Positions 43,140 through 52,190 of a stretch of DNA of 64,000 nt are shown piece after piece (the first letter of the stretch is position 1; each line of letters opens with the position of its first letter). The notes under the pieces were generated by a model that did not search any database, had not been told where the DNA came from, and worked only from the letters and a program-made list of their open reading frames with translations. The stretch lies in contig JAYRJU010000001.1 in assembly GCA_041906145.1 (NCBI GenBank), positions 248,001-312,000 on the forward strand. Reading direction: 5' to 3'. The position numbers and the translations under genes were made by a program. This DNA is from SHVO01 sp041906145. GTDB taxonomy: Bacteria > Pseudomonadota > Alphaproteobacteria > Rhodospirillales > Rhodospirillaceae.

Positions 43140-44873
43140 TTAGGCCACCGCGAGGCGCTGGGTGAAGTCGACAATGTTCATCGCGGCCTTCAGGCTGGTT
43201 TTGCCCTCAAGCACTTTTGTCGTCGCGTCCTCGACCATCGGTACGAAGCCGGCGCCCCGCGCCGCCTTCTTAATCGCCGGCAGCGGCGCATCCTCGATGA
43301 CGAGCGCATCGACTTCGTCATTGAACGGAAGGATTTCCGACACCGCGATACGGCCGCGATAGCCGGTCTTGCGGCAATTGTCGCAGCCTTTCGGCTGCGC
43401 AATTTGCGGCGGGTTGGCGGGATCGACGGCGAGGAGGCGGCATTCTTCCTCCGTCGCCGCGCGCATTTCCTTGCACTCTTCGCAAAGCTTGCGGACGAGA
43501 CGCTGCGCGATGATCCCAATGACGTTGCCCGCCATCAAGTTAGGCTTCAGGCCGAGATCGAGAAGACGCGGGATGCAGCCGGCGGCGTCGTTGGTATGCA
43601 GGGTCGTATAGACCTGGTGACCGGTCATCGCGGCGCGCAGCGCCATTGTGGCGGTGCCGCTGTCACGCACTTCCCCGACCAGGATGATATCCGGATCCTG
43701 ACGCAGCAGGGTTCGGATGCCTTCGGAGAAGCTGAGCGAGCTGCCTTCGCGTACTTGCGCCTGACGAATCAGCGAGAGTTCGTATTCGACCGGATCTTCG
43801 AGGGTCATGATATTGACGTCGAGCGAGTTGATGTACGCCATCATTGCGTAAAGCGTGGTCGTCTTACCCGAGCCGGTGGGGCCTGTGACGATGATGATGC
43901 CTTCGGGTTTCTGCACCATGCGCTTGATGAGCGCGAAGTTGTGCGGCGTGTAACCCAGCTTGTCGATGGTCACCAGGGCCTGCGACTTATCAAGAATACG
44001 CAGCACCACATTCTCGCCGTGGATCGTCGGCAACGAAGAGGCGCGGAAGTCGACCTTGCGGTTGCCGATTTCGAGGGTGAAGCGGCCGTCCTGCGGATTG
44101 AGGCGGTCGGCGATGTTCATGCCGCCCATGAGCTTGATGCGGTGACAGGCCGCGGCCCAGTGGCGCTTGTGCAGGGTGCGGATCTGCGTCATTTCACCGT
44201 CGATGCGATAACGCAGGCGCAGGAAGTTGCCTTCCGGTTCGAAGTGGACGTCCGACGCGCCGGTCTTGATGGCGTCCAGCAACAGCGCGTTCACAAGGCG
44301 TACCAGCGGATGGAGGTAGCCGCCTTCCATCTGTTCGACGTACTGGGTTTCTTCGTCCTCGCCGGACTCGAGCGATTCAAGTTCCTTCAGGACGCCTTCA
44401 ATGGAAAGTTCGTGACCATAATATTGGTCGATGGCTTTCTGGACTTCAGTGTCCGAACAGACCAGCGGCGCGACGTTGGTGCCGGCGGGGAAGAACCGCT
44501 TCACCTTGTCGATGGCCAGAACGTCGTAGATGTCCGCCATGGCCAGACGAAGGGTCTTGCCGTCGAAGGACACGGGGAAAGCGCGGTAACGCTGCGCGGC
44601 TTCCTTCGGCAGAAGATTGAGGGCTTCGGCCTCGACCACGGTCGCGCCTGGAACAAAGCGCTGATACCCGGAACTTTCGGCCAGAACCGCGGACAGCGCC
44701 TGTTCGGTGATGAACCCGAGTTCGACGAGCAGTTCGCCGAGCAGTTTGTTGGATTTTGCTTTTTCCTGGAACGCGACCTCGAGCTGATCTTTTGAGATCA
44801 GTCCGCGCTCGACCAGAAGGTCCCCAATACGTGCCGTTGGTGCGGGTTTAGCGCCGCCCTTATCGCCGTCCAT
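43140..44873 (-). CDS. mshE: Pilus assembly ATPase (MshE/PilB/GspE family)
   Basis: A 577-residue ATPase driving pilus polymerisation. N-terminal MshEN-type domain (RIGDLLVERGLISKDQLEVAF, LGELLVELGFITEQALSAVL) is the fold that can bind cyclic di-GMP in MshE; then Walker A TGPTGSGKTT, Asp box LEDPVEYEL, Walker B IILVGEVRDSGTA, and the zinc tetracysteine CEECKE...CDNCRKTGYRGR. Start ATG 44873 has GGGGG five bases upstream. First of the assembly block before mshG. Confidence 0.93.
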   Translation of the reverse strand: MDGDKGGAKPAPTARIGDLLVERGLISKDQLEVAFQEKAKSNKLLGELLVELGFITEQALSAVLAESSGYQRFVPGATVVEAEALNLLPKEAAQRYRAFPVSFDGKTLRLAMADIYDVLAIDKVKRFFPAGTNVAPLVCSDTEVQKAIDQYYGHELSIEGVLKELESLESGEDEETQYVEQMEGGYLHPLVRLVNALLLDAIKTGASDVHFEPEGNFLRLRYRIDGEMTQIRTLHKRHWAAACHRIKLMGGMNIADRLNPQDGRFTLEIGNRKVDFRASSLPTIHGENVVLRILDKSQALVTIDKLGYTPHNFALIKRMVQKPEGIIIVTGPTGSGKTTTLYAMMAYINSLDVNIMTLEDPVEYELSLIRQAQVREGSSLSFSEGIRTLLRQDPDIILVGEVRDSGTATMALRAAMTGHQVYTTLHTNDAAGCIPRLLDLGLKPNLMAGNVIGIIAQRLVRKLCEECKEMRAATEEECRLLAVDPANPPQIAQPKGCDNCRKTGYRGRIAVSEILPFNDEVDALVIEDAPLPAIKKAARGAGFVPMVEDATTKVLEGKTSLKAAMNIVDFTQRLAVA

Positions 44874-44940
44874 CGAGACCCCCGTCCCCAACAAAAATCA
44901 GTCGCAAATTCTATACGACCAGCCCCTTTAAGGCGAGGAC

Positions 44941-45615
44941 TTAGACGCGCTGCGGCACGCAGACTATGTAGGTTTTTAAAGGGTCATACGGCGCTTCGTC
45001 GGGTGCGTCGAAATGATTTTTCGCGTCGATCGGATCCCAGCGCGAAGTTGCGCGTACGTTTCCCGTATCGATCTTCCCGTCGTCGAAACGCTCGTCGATC
45101 GTGAGGGCCGCGTCGCCCGGAATCCGGGTCGCGCAAATGACATTCTGAAGACCGAGGTTGTCCTCTGCGAACCCAAACTCGCCGCCGAACAAATTCTCCG
45201 GCATCGCGGATCGTCCGACGAGCGCGGTGTCGCCTTCCAGAAGCCCTGCGAAGCGCAGGTCGCGCCAGGCATCGAACTGCTCGCCCGTTGCGTTGCCATA
45301 ATCGCTTAGCAGCCCCTGGATCCGCAGATCGCCGGACATGGAGACGCCCACGCCATTGACGATGTAGACAGAATTTTCCCGCCGCCACGTCCGCGGCGCA
45401 CGGGGATCGTCGCCCGGCAACGCGCGGTATTGCGCTTCATATGTGACGAGGTGGTCCTGAAAAGCGCGAAGTTGATTCGCGGTGACGACGCCGCGCGTCC
45501 GATGCACAAGCTCGCGGCCCTTCAGCGCCATCACAAACGTGAAGCCCAAAATGGCCACGGCGATGAGCATCTGAAGGGAACTGACCCCCGCCTGGCGCCG
45601 ATCTGTGGTTTTCAT
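44941..45615 (-). CDS. Pilin-like protein without the conserved Glu5
   Basis: A 224-residue class III-signal protein. The leader ends QAG, then VSSLQMLIAVAILGFTFVMA: the hydrophobic helix is normal, but the residue at +5 is Gln, not Glu. Its globular domain parallels the next gene upstream (YRALPGDDPRAP vs YRALPGDFDEA; DERFDDGKIDTG vs DQKFDDGVPGLG), so the two are paralogues. Glu5-less pilins such as GspK cap the tip of the fibre, suggesting a minor, tip-located pilin. Confidence 0.82.
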   Translation of the reverse strand: MKTTDRRQAGVSSLQMLIAVAILGFTFVMALKGRELVHRTRGVVTANQLRAFQDHLVTYEAQYRALPGDDPRAPRTWRRENSVYIVNGVGVSMSGDLRIQGLLSDYGNATGEQFDAWRDLRFAGLLEGDTALVGRSAMPENLFGGEFGFAEDNLGLQNVICATRIPGDAALTIDERFDDGKIDTGNVRATSRWDPIDAKNHFDAPDEAPYDPLKTYIVCVPQRV

Positions 45616-45665
45616 GAACCGTCTCAGTACCGCCTCCCCAGCACGGTACCACCGACCCTAAAGAA

Positions 45666-45699
45666 AAAGAGTGCGGAAGATGCCTCCCGCACTCTTTTC
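45666..45699. terminator. Hairpin terminator after the main pilin gene
   Basis: Perfect 12-bp inverted repeat AAAAGAGTGCGG / CCGCACTCTTTT with a 10-base loop, followed on the minus strand by CTTT. It lies between the main pilin (stop 45722) and the Glu5-less pilin (start 45615). Partial termination would make the pilin message more abundant than the downstream assembly genes. Confidence 0.85.
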
Positions 45700-45721
45700 T
45701 AAACAATATTTCTAACCGTGA

Positions 45722-46498
45722 TTAGTCGGTGCTGAGGAGCAGATCGCACTCACGGACATTGTTTCCGTCGGTGACGTTGTACGGCGTGGTTGCGGTACCG
45801 CAAGCGGCGTCGCCCTTGCCTGTGTTTCTGATGCGGCCGAGGCCCGGAACGCCGTCGTCGAACTTCTGGTCGATCTGATAGGCGCTCGCGACCGTCAACG
45901 CACCGTTTGCGGCAGTGGTGATAGCGCCAGAGGTCCCTGCGAGACGGAGCCATACAGTGGTGAGCTGCGACCCCGGGATCGACGCGGTCCCTTCATGAGT
46001 ACCGGACAATGCGGTGAGGCCTGTGTTGCTCCACGGCGCCTGCGGAAGCGGCGAAGGTGTCGCGCCGCCCGAGAAATTGCTCACGCCGGCCGAAGCACCG
46101 ATCTGACCGCCGCCGAAGAGGCCGGCGGCAACGAGACCTTGGAAATAGTGGTAAGGCTCGGCCTGCGAGCCTGTGAGGGCGCCAATCGCCGCCGCGTCGG
46201 TCGCGGCGACACCAGCTGCGGTGCCAACGAAACCGTTGCGATCGCCATTCGAGACCTGGTTTGAAATCTTGGTCTGGGCTTCATCAAAATCGCCAGGAAG
46301 CGCGCGATAACGATCCACGAACGTATTCTGCGCGGAGCGGAGTTGATCGTACATCGACGCCAAGTTTTTCTGGCGCGCGCTTTCGATAACTTCTTGCCCC
46401 TTCAAAATCCCGCCGACGATCAAACCAATGATCACCAGCACGATCGACATTTCGATCAGCGTGAAGCCTCGCTGATCACGCGACATATAACCTGGCAT
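45722..46498 (-). CDS. Type IV pilin (probable major pilin)
   Basis: A 258-residue prepilin. The short leader ends DQRG, then FTLIEMSIVLVIIGLIVGGILKG, a textbook type IV N-terminus with Glu5. The globular part is rich in Gly, Ala and Thr with a C-terminal Cys pair (GDAACGT and RECDLLLSTD) that can close the D-loop. ATG 46498 follows GGGGG at 8 bases. It has a 200-bp spacer upstream and a strong hairpin downstream, the normal setting for a highly expressed major pilin. Confidence 0.88.
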   Translation of the reverse strand: MPGYMSRDQRGFTLIEMSIVLVIIGLIVGGILKGQEVIESARQKNLASMYDQLRSAQNTFVDRYRALPGDFDEAQTKISNQVSNGDRNGFVGTAAGVAATDAAAIGALTGSQAEPYHYFQGLVAAGLFGGGQIGASAGVSNFSGGATPSPLPQAPWSNTGLTALSGTHEGTASIPGSQLTTVWLRLAGTSGAITTAANGALTVASAYQIDQKFDDGVPGLGRIRNTGKGDAACGTATTPYNVTDGNNVRECDLLLSTD

Positions 46499-46699
46499 TT
46501 TCAAAACCCCCGAATCTGCAATGCTTTTCTAGCGAACACGCGGACGGATCGCCCTCATCCGAACCCAGGCCTTTGTCTAACACAAAATCAATGTTCTGCA
46601 CCAGCGTCTTTTCGTGGCAATTTGCTGATATAATTCAAGCGGATACCGAAATGCCAGCGGGCGGCTAGGACTGAAAAGCACTTACAACCACACCGTGTT

Positions 46700-47407
46700 T
46701 TATTCTCGTTCCGTTTTCAATCTCTGAGAAACATCATTAAGCCAGTTGATTTCCTCGGGCGTTAGACGGCTCAACTTTTCCGCGCGCACCTTTTCGATGG
46801 CTTCATAGCCTTCCGCGAATCGGCCCAGCTTTTCAAGAAGCAGAGCGGGGAACATCCAGACCCACGACGGCACGCCTTCGAAGTCATACGTCGCCGCAAT
46901 GCGCGAAATCTCCAAGGCGTACGTAAGGTCGCCCAAACGGTGCTCGGCGAGCTCGATACACTGCGTGAGCCAGTACCAATGGCGTTGAGGATCGAGGGCC
47001 GTCTTCTCAACGACAAATGCGATAACGCGACGCAAGTCGGCCTTGTTCTGGGTGAAGGAGAAATAGCGGCCGGCAAGGATGAAGTGATGATTGGCTTTAG
47101 GGTCGAGTTCCGCGAGACCGCGCAGCCATCCCAATACATAATCGTAGTTATATTTTCCGATTGGCGTGACCTGCCCGCCCCCGTCGCCCGCGTTTTGCAG
47201 ATCGATCGCCATCCGGCGGTAGAGGAATTGATCGTCGCCAAACGCCTGCGCCTTACGGGACAGTTCCCCCGGCGGCGGAGACAAGACAGGCGGATTGCCG
47301 TGAATGTCGCGATTGAACGTTGCAAACCCCGCATGCGCGACGGCGAGTCCGAGACAGAGGAGCGCCATCGGAACCGGAATCTTGCCGACGTCCGTGCTTC
47401 CGAACAT
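46700..47407 (-). CDS. Membrane-anchored TPR-like protein of the pilus operon
   Basis: A 235-residue protein. The N-terminal hydrophobic segment (VPMALLCLGLAVAHAGFATF) is a membrane anchor or uncleaved signal; the rest is alpha-helical with TPR-like spacing (YVLGWLRGLAELDPKANHHFILAGRYFSF, LEKLGRFAEGYEAIEKVRAEKL). Its ATG overlaps the ABC permease stop by one base. By position it could be the counterpart of PilG, the third component of the Myxococcus PilGHI set; no sequence proof is visible. Confidence 0.75.
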   Translation of the reverse strand: MFGSTDVGKIPVPMALLCLGLAVAHAGFATFNRDIHGNPPVLSPPPGELSRKAQAFGDDQFLYRRMAIDLQNAGDGGGQVTPIGKYNYDYVLGWLRGLAELDPKANHHFILAGRYFSFTQNKADLRRVIAFVVEKTALDPQRHWYWLTQCIELAEHRLGDLTYALEISRIAATYDFEGVPSWVWMFPALLLEKLGRFAEGYEAIEKVRAEKLSRLTPEEINWLNDVSQRLKTERE

Positions 47408-48153
47408 CAGAACTGCCTGCGAGTCAGGTCAAAAGTCGAGGCGGCCAGAACCAGCGCGAGGAAAACGGCGCCCTGCGCGAACGGAAAGAGAAGCTGATCG
47501 TTCGCGCCGTACACCAGCCACTCGGTCTGCGCAAAGAGGTCGAGCCGCGGTATGATCAGTGCAAGCGCATCGACGACATAATCAGATGCTCTCGCCTCAC
47601 GCGTCCCCGGCATAAAATCGCGGATCCCGATGAACAGGCCCATGAGCCGCGCAAGGGCATAAAAGCCGAGCGAAAAAATCACACAGGAGGTGGCGCGCTC
47701 CAGCATCAGCGCCGCGAAGATCGCAACCGCAACGACGATCAAACATTCGAGCAGAAGTGACAGGCTCCACATCGGGACACCGGCGCCGGCCGGCGTCACA
47801 AACCAAAGCGCCAGCGCAAGACCGACGACAAAAACGCAAGTCACGAGCGCGAAACCCAGCCAGTAGCCGATGACGAAACTTCCGCGCGTAAGGGCGCGGG
47901 AGAGGACGCCCTCGACCTCACGGGTCTCGATCATGCTTTGCACATGAAAAGCGACGAAAACCACAAGGCCGACGACCAGCACAACACGCCCCGCGCCGGC
48001 CGCGAATACGATGGCCGCCTGGGCCTGTTCGATAAGCGCCGTTCCACCCAGGAAAACAGAAATCGACGTCGCGCCGATCAACGCGACGAGAAGACCCGCG
48101 AAAAGACGGTTGCGTAATGCCGTGAGCGCGACAAGGCGAACTGTTGCCAACAT
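47407..48153 (-). CDS. ABC-2 type permease in the pilus operon (PilI-like)
   Basis: A 248-residue permease with about six membrane helices (LVVGLVVFVAFHVQSMI, FALVTCVFVVGLALALWFV and others). The fragment ETREVEGVLSRALTRGSFVIGYWLGF is typical of NosY-like ABC-2 permeases. The ABC ATPase is at 38382-39128 in the same operon. Together they may form a PilH/PilI-like transporter that assists pilus assembly, or export something else. Starts 33 bp after the secretin stop. Confidence 0.82.
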   Translation of the reverse strand: MLATVRLVALTALRNRLFAGLLVALIGATSISVFLGGTALIEQAQAAIVFAAGAGRVVLVVGLVVFVAFHVQSMIETREVEGVLSRALTRGSFVIGYWLGFALVTCVFVVGLALALWFVTPAGAGVPMWSLSLLLECLIVVAVAIFAALMLERATSCVIFSLGFYALARLMGLFIGIRDFMPGTREARASDYVVDALALIIPRLDLFAQTEWLVYGANDQLLFPFAQGAVFLALVLAASTFDLTRRQF

Positions 48154-48186
48154 AAATCAACAGCCCTTAGGCGAGACCGGTTGGAA

Positions 48187-50205
48187 TTAGAAAACGATCG
48201 GGCGCGGATCTGGGGTAAACGTCTTGTAGAGTCTGATATCTTCATCCGAGATGGTTTCGGGCGCATTCGCCAGCGTCGCGCGGATGAAGACAACCAGCTC
48301 CGTAACCTTGTTTTGCTTGATGTCCTGCGACAGCGCTTTGCCCACAAGCGGGATGTCCATGACGCCCGGCAAACCCTCGCGCGTATTCTGCACGTCTTCC
48401 TGCATCAGCCCGCCCATCACGACGGTCTGTCCGGATTCCATCGTGACCAGGGAGTCCATTTCGCGCACCTCAACGATCGGGATCGGCGAAGACACGATCG
48501 GCGTTGAGCTGTTGATCTGCTGCGCCAGCGCGATCGTCACGGCAACGCCAGGATCGTTCACATATCCGGTGACCCGGGTAATCGAGGGCCGCATGCTCAA
48601 CGAAATGCGCCGCGTGATCGGATCGATCGCGGGCTGCACGCTCATGATCATGCCGATGGGAACCGTCTTGATTTGGCTGTCCACCGTCAATCGGTCGCGC
48701 TGCCCGACCTGCGTGGATTCGGTGAAGGTCACGTTCAAATCGAAAAAGACCTGATTTTGCGCGACTTTCAGGATAGCGACTTGATTGTTGAGCGCAGTCA
48801 GACGCGGGCTCGACAGCGTCCGCACCGTCCCGAACTGGCGGACGAGCTGAAGCGCCAAACTGAGGTCGCCGTCGTTCATCCACGCCGCGGTGAAGGTCGG
48901 ATCGGCAAGAGTCGCCGGAACGACTTCGCGCGTGAAGTTGGTCCCGATCGTGAGGTTATCGTTCGTCGCGGGGAAGCGCAGATCGCCGCCCGGACCGAAT
49001 ACGGCGTTCCAATCGATGCCCGCGCGATACTGGTCGTTGAGGGTGACTTCAACAATCTTCGCTTCGATAAGCACTTGCTGATTCACCGCCGCGCGCACAT
49101 CGCGCAGATAACGCTCAATGGCCATCTGCTGCCGGCGCGTGGCGAATACCGTGATGATGCCCGCCTGCGGATTGAGGCTGAAGCGGCTGGTCGCAACCGC
49201 CGGGCCCGTCGGCGCCGCTTGAGGTGCAGCCGCCGCATCAGGCGCCGGAGACGCGCCTTGATCTTCCTTGAGCATGGCATCGAGCTGGGCCTGGCGTCCT
49301 TGTGTCAGCGCCGCCGCTTGCGCAGGCAAGGCCGTTGCAGCACCGCCGCCACCGCCACCGCCACCGCCGCCACCACCACTCGCGGGAGCCGCCGCCGGCG
49401 CTGCGCCTGGAGCGGGCGTGGCGGGCGCGGCTTGCGGAACGAAAGTGGCGTCGATCGCCGCCTGCTGGCGGCTGCGGCGCGATTGGATGCTTCCGAGAAT
49501 TTCCGTGATATTGGTGCCGATCGTGGTCCAGAAATTCGACTGCGATGTCTGACTGACCCTCGTCGAGGAAATGTTGCTACCACCGGCAGCGCCGCCAGCG
49601 CCAAGCGCCGCAGCGACCGACGATGCATCTGAAGACGAACTCGCCGCGGAACTCGAGGTCCGCGCGACGTCGAGCACGTCCATGCGATACTGCTCAAGAT
49701 AAGGGTCGTCGATCTCCACACGGAGCGTGTTGCGCTCCATTTTATACCGAAGTTCCGCCAGTTCGGCGATACGATCGATGACCTCGATAAAGGGTCGGTC
49801 GGTGGCCGTCATGATGATGCCGCCCGAGATCCGCGGATCCATTTCGAGATCGACGCCGGCGCGGCGCGCGAGCTCGATCAGGATATCGCGGACCGGGGTT
49901 GTCTCCGTGACCGAAACGGAGACGCGGCGCGTGTCGGCCAGTTCCGGCGCGGCGGGCGCCGCGACAACCGATTGGAAGCCGGGGATCGGCGGTTCAGCGC
50001 CGGCGGTCTCGCCGGGCGTCTTCTCCGCGCCGCGGCGGGCGAGCAGTTTGGCATACTCGTCTTTGCTGATATCGGCGGCCGTATCGTAGTCGTTATAGCG
50101 CAAGCCGGAGCATGAGCTGAGCATCGCCGCCATCGCCGCGAGCGCGACACCTGAACGCAGCCGTTTGCCCGCAGCCATCGCCGAAAGAACCCCAGCGCCG
50201 ATCAT
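48187..50205 (-). CDS. mshL: Pilus secretin (MshL/PilQ/GspD family)
   Basis: A 672-residue outer-membrane secretin through which the pilus emerges. Lipoprotein signal with lipobox LSSC in the N-terminal 36 residues; an STN/N0 domain (VRDILIELARRAGVDLEMDP); a Ser/Ala/Gly-rich linker including a run of 12 Gly; then the secretin domain starting QQVLIEAKIVEVTLNDQYRAG and ending SGQTVVMGGLMQEDVQNTREG-LPGVMDIPLVG. ATG 50205 has GGGGG five bases upstream. The MshL name rests on domain layout and on MshM/MshN-like neighbours. Confidence 0.9.
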   Translation of the reverse strand: MIGAGVLSAMAAGKRLRSGVALAAMAAMLSSCSGLRYNDYDTAADISKDEYAKLLARRGAEKTPGETAGAEPPIPGFQSVVAAPAAPELADTRRVSVSVTETTPVRDILIELARRAGVDLEMDPRISGGIIMTATDRPFIEVIDRIAELAELRYKMERNTLRVEIDDPYLEQYRMDVLDVARTSSSAASSSSDASSVAAALGAGGAAGGSNISSTRVSQTSQSNFWTTIGTNITEILGSIQSRRSRQQAAIDATFVPQAAPATPAPGAAPAAAPASGGGGGGGGGGGGAATALPAQAAALTQGRQAQLDAMLKEDQGASPAPDAAAAPQAAPTGPAVATSRFSLNPQAGIITVFATRRQQMAIERYLRDVRAAVNQQVLIEAKIVEVTLNDQYRAGIDWNAVFGPGGDLRFPATNDNLTIGTNFTREVVPATLADPTFTAAWMNDGDLSLALQLVRQFGTVRTLSSPRLTALNNQVAILKVAQNQVFFDLNVTFTESTQVGQRDRLTVDSQIKTVPIGMIMSVQPAIDPITRRISLSMRPSITRVTGYVNDPGVAVTIALAQQINSSTPIVSSPIPIVEVREMDSLVTMESGQTVVMGGLMQEDVQNTREGLPGVMDIPLVGKALSQDIKQNKVTELVVFIRATLANAPETISDEDIRLYKTFTPDPRPIVF

Positions 50206-50333
50206 GAAAACCCCCGTACCAAACCCATCCAGAACCGGTGCGGCGTGACGCCGCCGATCCATTCAATCCCCGAGGGGTACCCGCTTGGCGGGCGCGCATT
50301 CGCGCGGCACCGACAAAGCACACCCCAGCCCAC

Positions 50334-50361
50334 ATAACAGGTAGCATGCGGACGGTTGCAA
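50334..50361 (-). promoter_or_regulatory. Possible internal promoter upstream of the secretin
   Basis: TTGCAA (50356-50361) and TGTTAT (50334-50339), read on the minus strand, are separated by 16 bp in the 198-bp spacer between prepilin peptidase and secretin. Each box matches the sigma-70 consensus at four of six positions. The long spacer in an otherwise tight operon supports a second start point. Confidence 0.3.
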
Positions 50362-50403
50362 ACCAAGGCCGGAACCCATTCTCGTGACGCGCCGCGGGCA
50401 ACA

Positions 50404-51150
50404 TTACACCGCGACAAGGGCCACCCAGAACGCAAGAAGAAGCGCGGGTCCGAAAGCGAAAGAAGCACCCCGCCGGTGCATTTGCATCCAGGGGAGAACC
50501 GCGACGGCCGCACCTGCGACGCCGGCGACGCCGAGCGCGGCAAGCAGCGGCACCGGTGGCAAGGCCAATGCGGCAACCGCCATCAGTTTCGCATCGCCCA
50601 TCCCTAGTCCCTGACGCAGAAACCGCCGGCCCGCGGCGTCGAGCGCCACAGCGGCCACGAAAACTGCAACGGCCGCGATCGCCGCCGGCACGAAGCCACC
50701 GTCGCGCGCGTAGCGCAGTGCAATAAAGAGGACCGCGAGGCCGGCCAGCAGGCTATTGGGCAGACGCCGGTGCTCAACATCAATGATCGCGAGGGTCATC
50801 ATGACCGGCGTCGCGGCGAGAATGAGCACCAATCGAACCGGCTCCGAGACGGTGAGGGCCGCGCCGACGAAAAGAAGCGCCATTAAAACTTCAATCGCCG
50901 GATATCGCCACGACACCCGTGCGCCGCAGTGCCGGCACTTCCCGCCATGCGCCATCCAGGAAAAGACCGGCACCAGATCGCGCGGCGTCAGCGTGGTGTG
51001 GCACGCGGGGCAAGCCGAACGGCCCTTCGCGATGCTTTGCCCGTGCGGCAAGCGGTAACTGAGCGCGGTGACAAAGCTTCCGAATATCAGCCCGAGTATG
51101 ACAACAACGGGTAGCGCGATGAGAGGCAGCGGCGCCGGGAATGGCGTCAT
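50404..51150 (-). CDS. pilD: Prepilin peptidase / N-methyltransferase
   Basis: A 248-residue polytopic inner-membrane aspartyl protease (A24A). N-terminal methylase part has CPACHT and CRHCGA zinc-type pairs; peptidase Asp residues are in AIIDVEHRRLPN and GLGMGDAKLM. It would process the three prepilins of this locus. Its start lies directly after the MshM-like stop. Confidence 0.93.
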   Translation of the reverse strand: MTPFPAPLPLIALPVVVILGLIFGSFVTALSYRLPHGQSIAKGRSACPACHTTLTPRDLVPVFSWMAHGGKCRHCGARVSWRYPAIEVLMALLFVGAALTVSEPVRLVLILAATPVMMTLAIIDVEHRRLPNSLLAGLAVLFIALRYARDGGFVPAAIAAVAVFVAAVALDAAGRRFLRQGLGMGDAKLMAVAALALPPVPLLAALGVAGVAGAAVAVLPWMQMHRRGASFAFGPALLLAFWVALVAV

Positions 51151-52176
51151 CTACTGCGGCGGCGCGGCGTTGGAGGGTGGATTGGCGGCAGAGGCCGCGG
51201 GCGCCGCGATCCCAAAGGCGTCTTGCACACGCACGTAGGCCGTTTTCGCCCAGTTCTGAAGCGGCGGGCTAAGCGCGAATATCAAAGCGACGACAGCCAC
51301 TTCGGCGGCGATAATACCGTACCAGGCCGAGGGAGACCAACGCCGGCGCGTTTTTGCTTTTGAGACCAGTTGCGGGCTGTCCGCGATGGCGCCGTCGGCG
51401 TGCTTTTCGGTCACCTGAATAGAACCGGCGCCATAAGCGACAAGCAGCGCCTTATCGGCAAGGATGTTGATCACGCGCGGGACGAAGTCGGCGGCGCGCG
51501 CAATACGTTCCATCGCGGCTTCCGAAAAGATCGGGAATTCGATGCCAGGGAGACGACTGGTCTGCACGCGGTGCGCAATATAGTGCACGGCTTCGGCCAT
51601 CGCGAGCGGGCCCGTACTAAACGCAAAGCCGATACGTTGGTTGATCTGCCGGAGATTGGGCTGCTGGAGAAGATCGTCAAGTTCCGATTGCCCGAACATC
51701 ACGATTTGCAGGAGCTTGCTGCGCTCCGTTTCCAAATTGGACAAAAGGCGCACGGCCTCAAGCCCCGACGCGCCGAGCGCCTGCGCTTCGTCGACGATCA
51801 GCACGGCGTTGCGGCCCAACGCGTGTTGTTCCAGCAGGAACGTATTGAGCCCCTGAAGCATCTGCGAGCGCGATCCGGTTTCGATCCCGAATTCGGCGCA
51901 TACCAGCGTGACGATGCTTTCGGGATCCACCTGCGGCGCATTGAGGTAGGCAACCGCGTCGTTGGAGCCGATGAGCTTACGCAGCAGCAGCCGGCACAGC
52001 ATCGTTTTGCCCGTGCCGACCTCACCCACGACTTTGAGTATGCCGGTGTTGCGCGCGATCCCAAACAGGATCGATTGAATGATCTCGGTGTGCTTTTCGG
52101 TGGGGAAATATTGGTTGGTGTTGGGCGTAAGCGTGAACGGATGTTCCTTAAGCCCGAAATGACCGAGGTATGGCAT
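51151..52176 (-). CDS. mshM: AAA ATPase with C-terminal membrane helix (MshM/ExeA-like)
   Basis: A 341-residue protein. The N-terminus YLGHFGLKEHPFTLTPNTNQYF and Walker A GEVGTGKTMLC, Walker B LIVDEAQAL are as in ExeA/GspA and MshM. A membrane helix near 290 (IIAAEVAVVALIFALS) and a short periplasmic Pro/Ala tail follow. ExeA uses such a form to place the secretin in peptidoglycan; here no peptidoglycan-binding domain is seen after the helix. Confidence 0.88.
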   Translation of the reverse strand: MPYLGHFGLKEHPFTLTPNTNQYFPTEKHTEIIQSILFGIARNTGILKVVGEVGTGKTMLCRLLLRKLIGSNDAVAYLNAPQVDPESIVTLVCAEFGIETGSRSQMLQGLNTFLLEQHALGRNAVLIVDEAQALGASGLEAVRLLSNLETERSKLLQIVMFGQSELDDLLQQPNLRQINQRIGFAFSTGPLAMAEAVHYIAHRVQTSRLPGIEFPIFSEAAMERIARAADFVPRVINILADKALLVAYGAGSIQVTEKHADGAIADSPQLVSKAKTRRRWSPSAWYGIIAAEVAVVALIFALSPPLQNWAKTAYVRVQDAFGIAAPAASAANPPSNAAPPQ

Positions 52177-52190
52177 GTCGCCGCCTTACC

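Noticed and set aside
42930..44795. 621-codon plus-strand frame
   Set aside because: Lies wholly antisense to the mshE/mshG genes, whose motifs are complete; composition is Arg/His-rich as expected of a shadow frame.
46499..46699. Sigma-54 promoter before the major pilin
   Set aside because: GG and GC elements at the required 10-base spacing were not found; nearest candidates mismatch the -12 GC.
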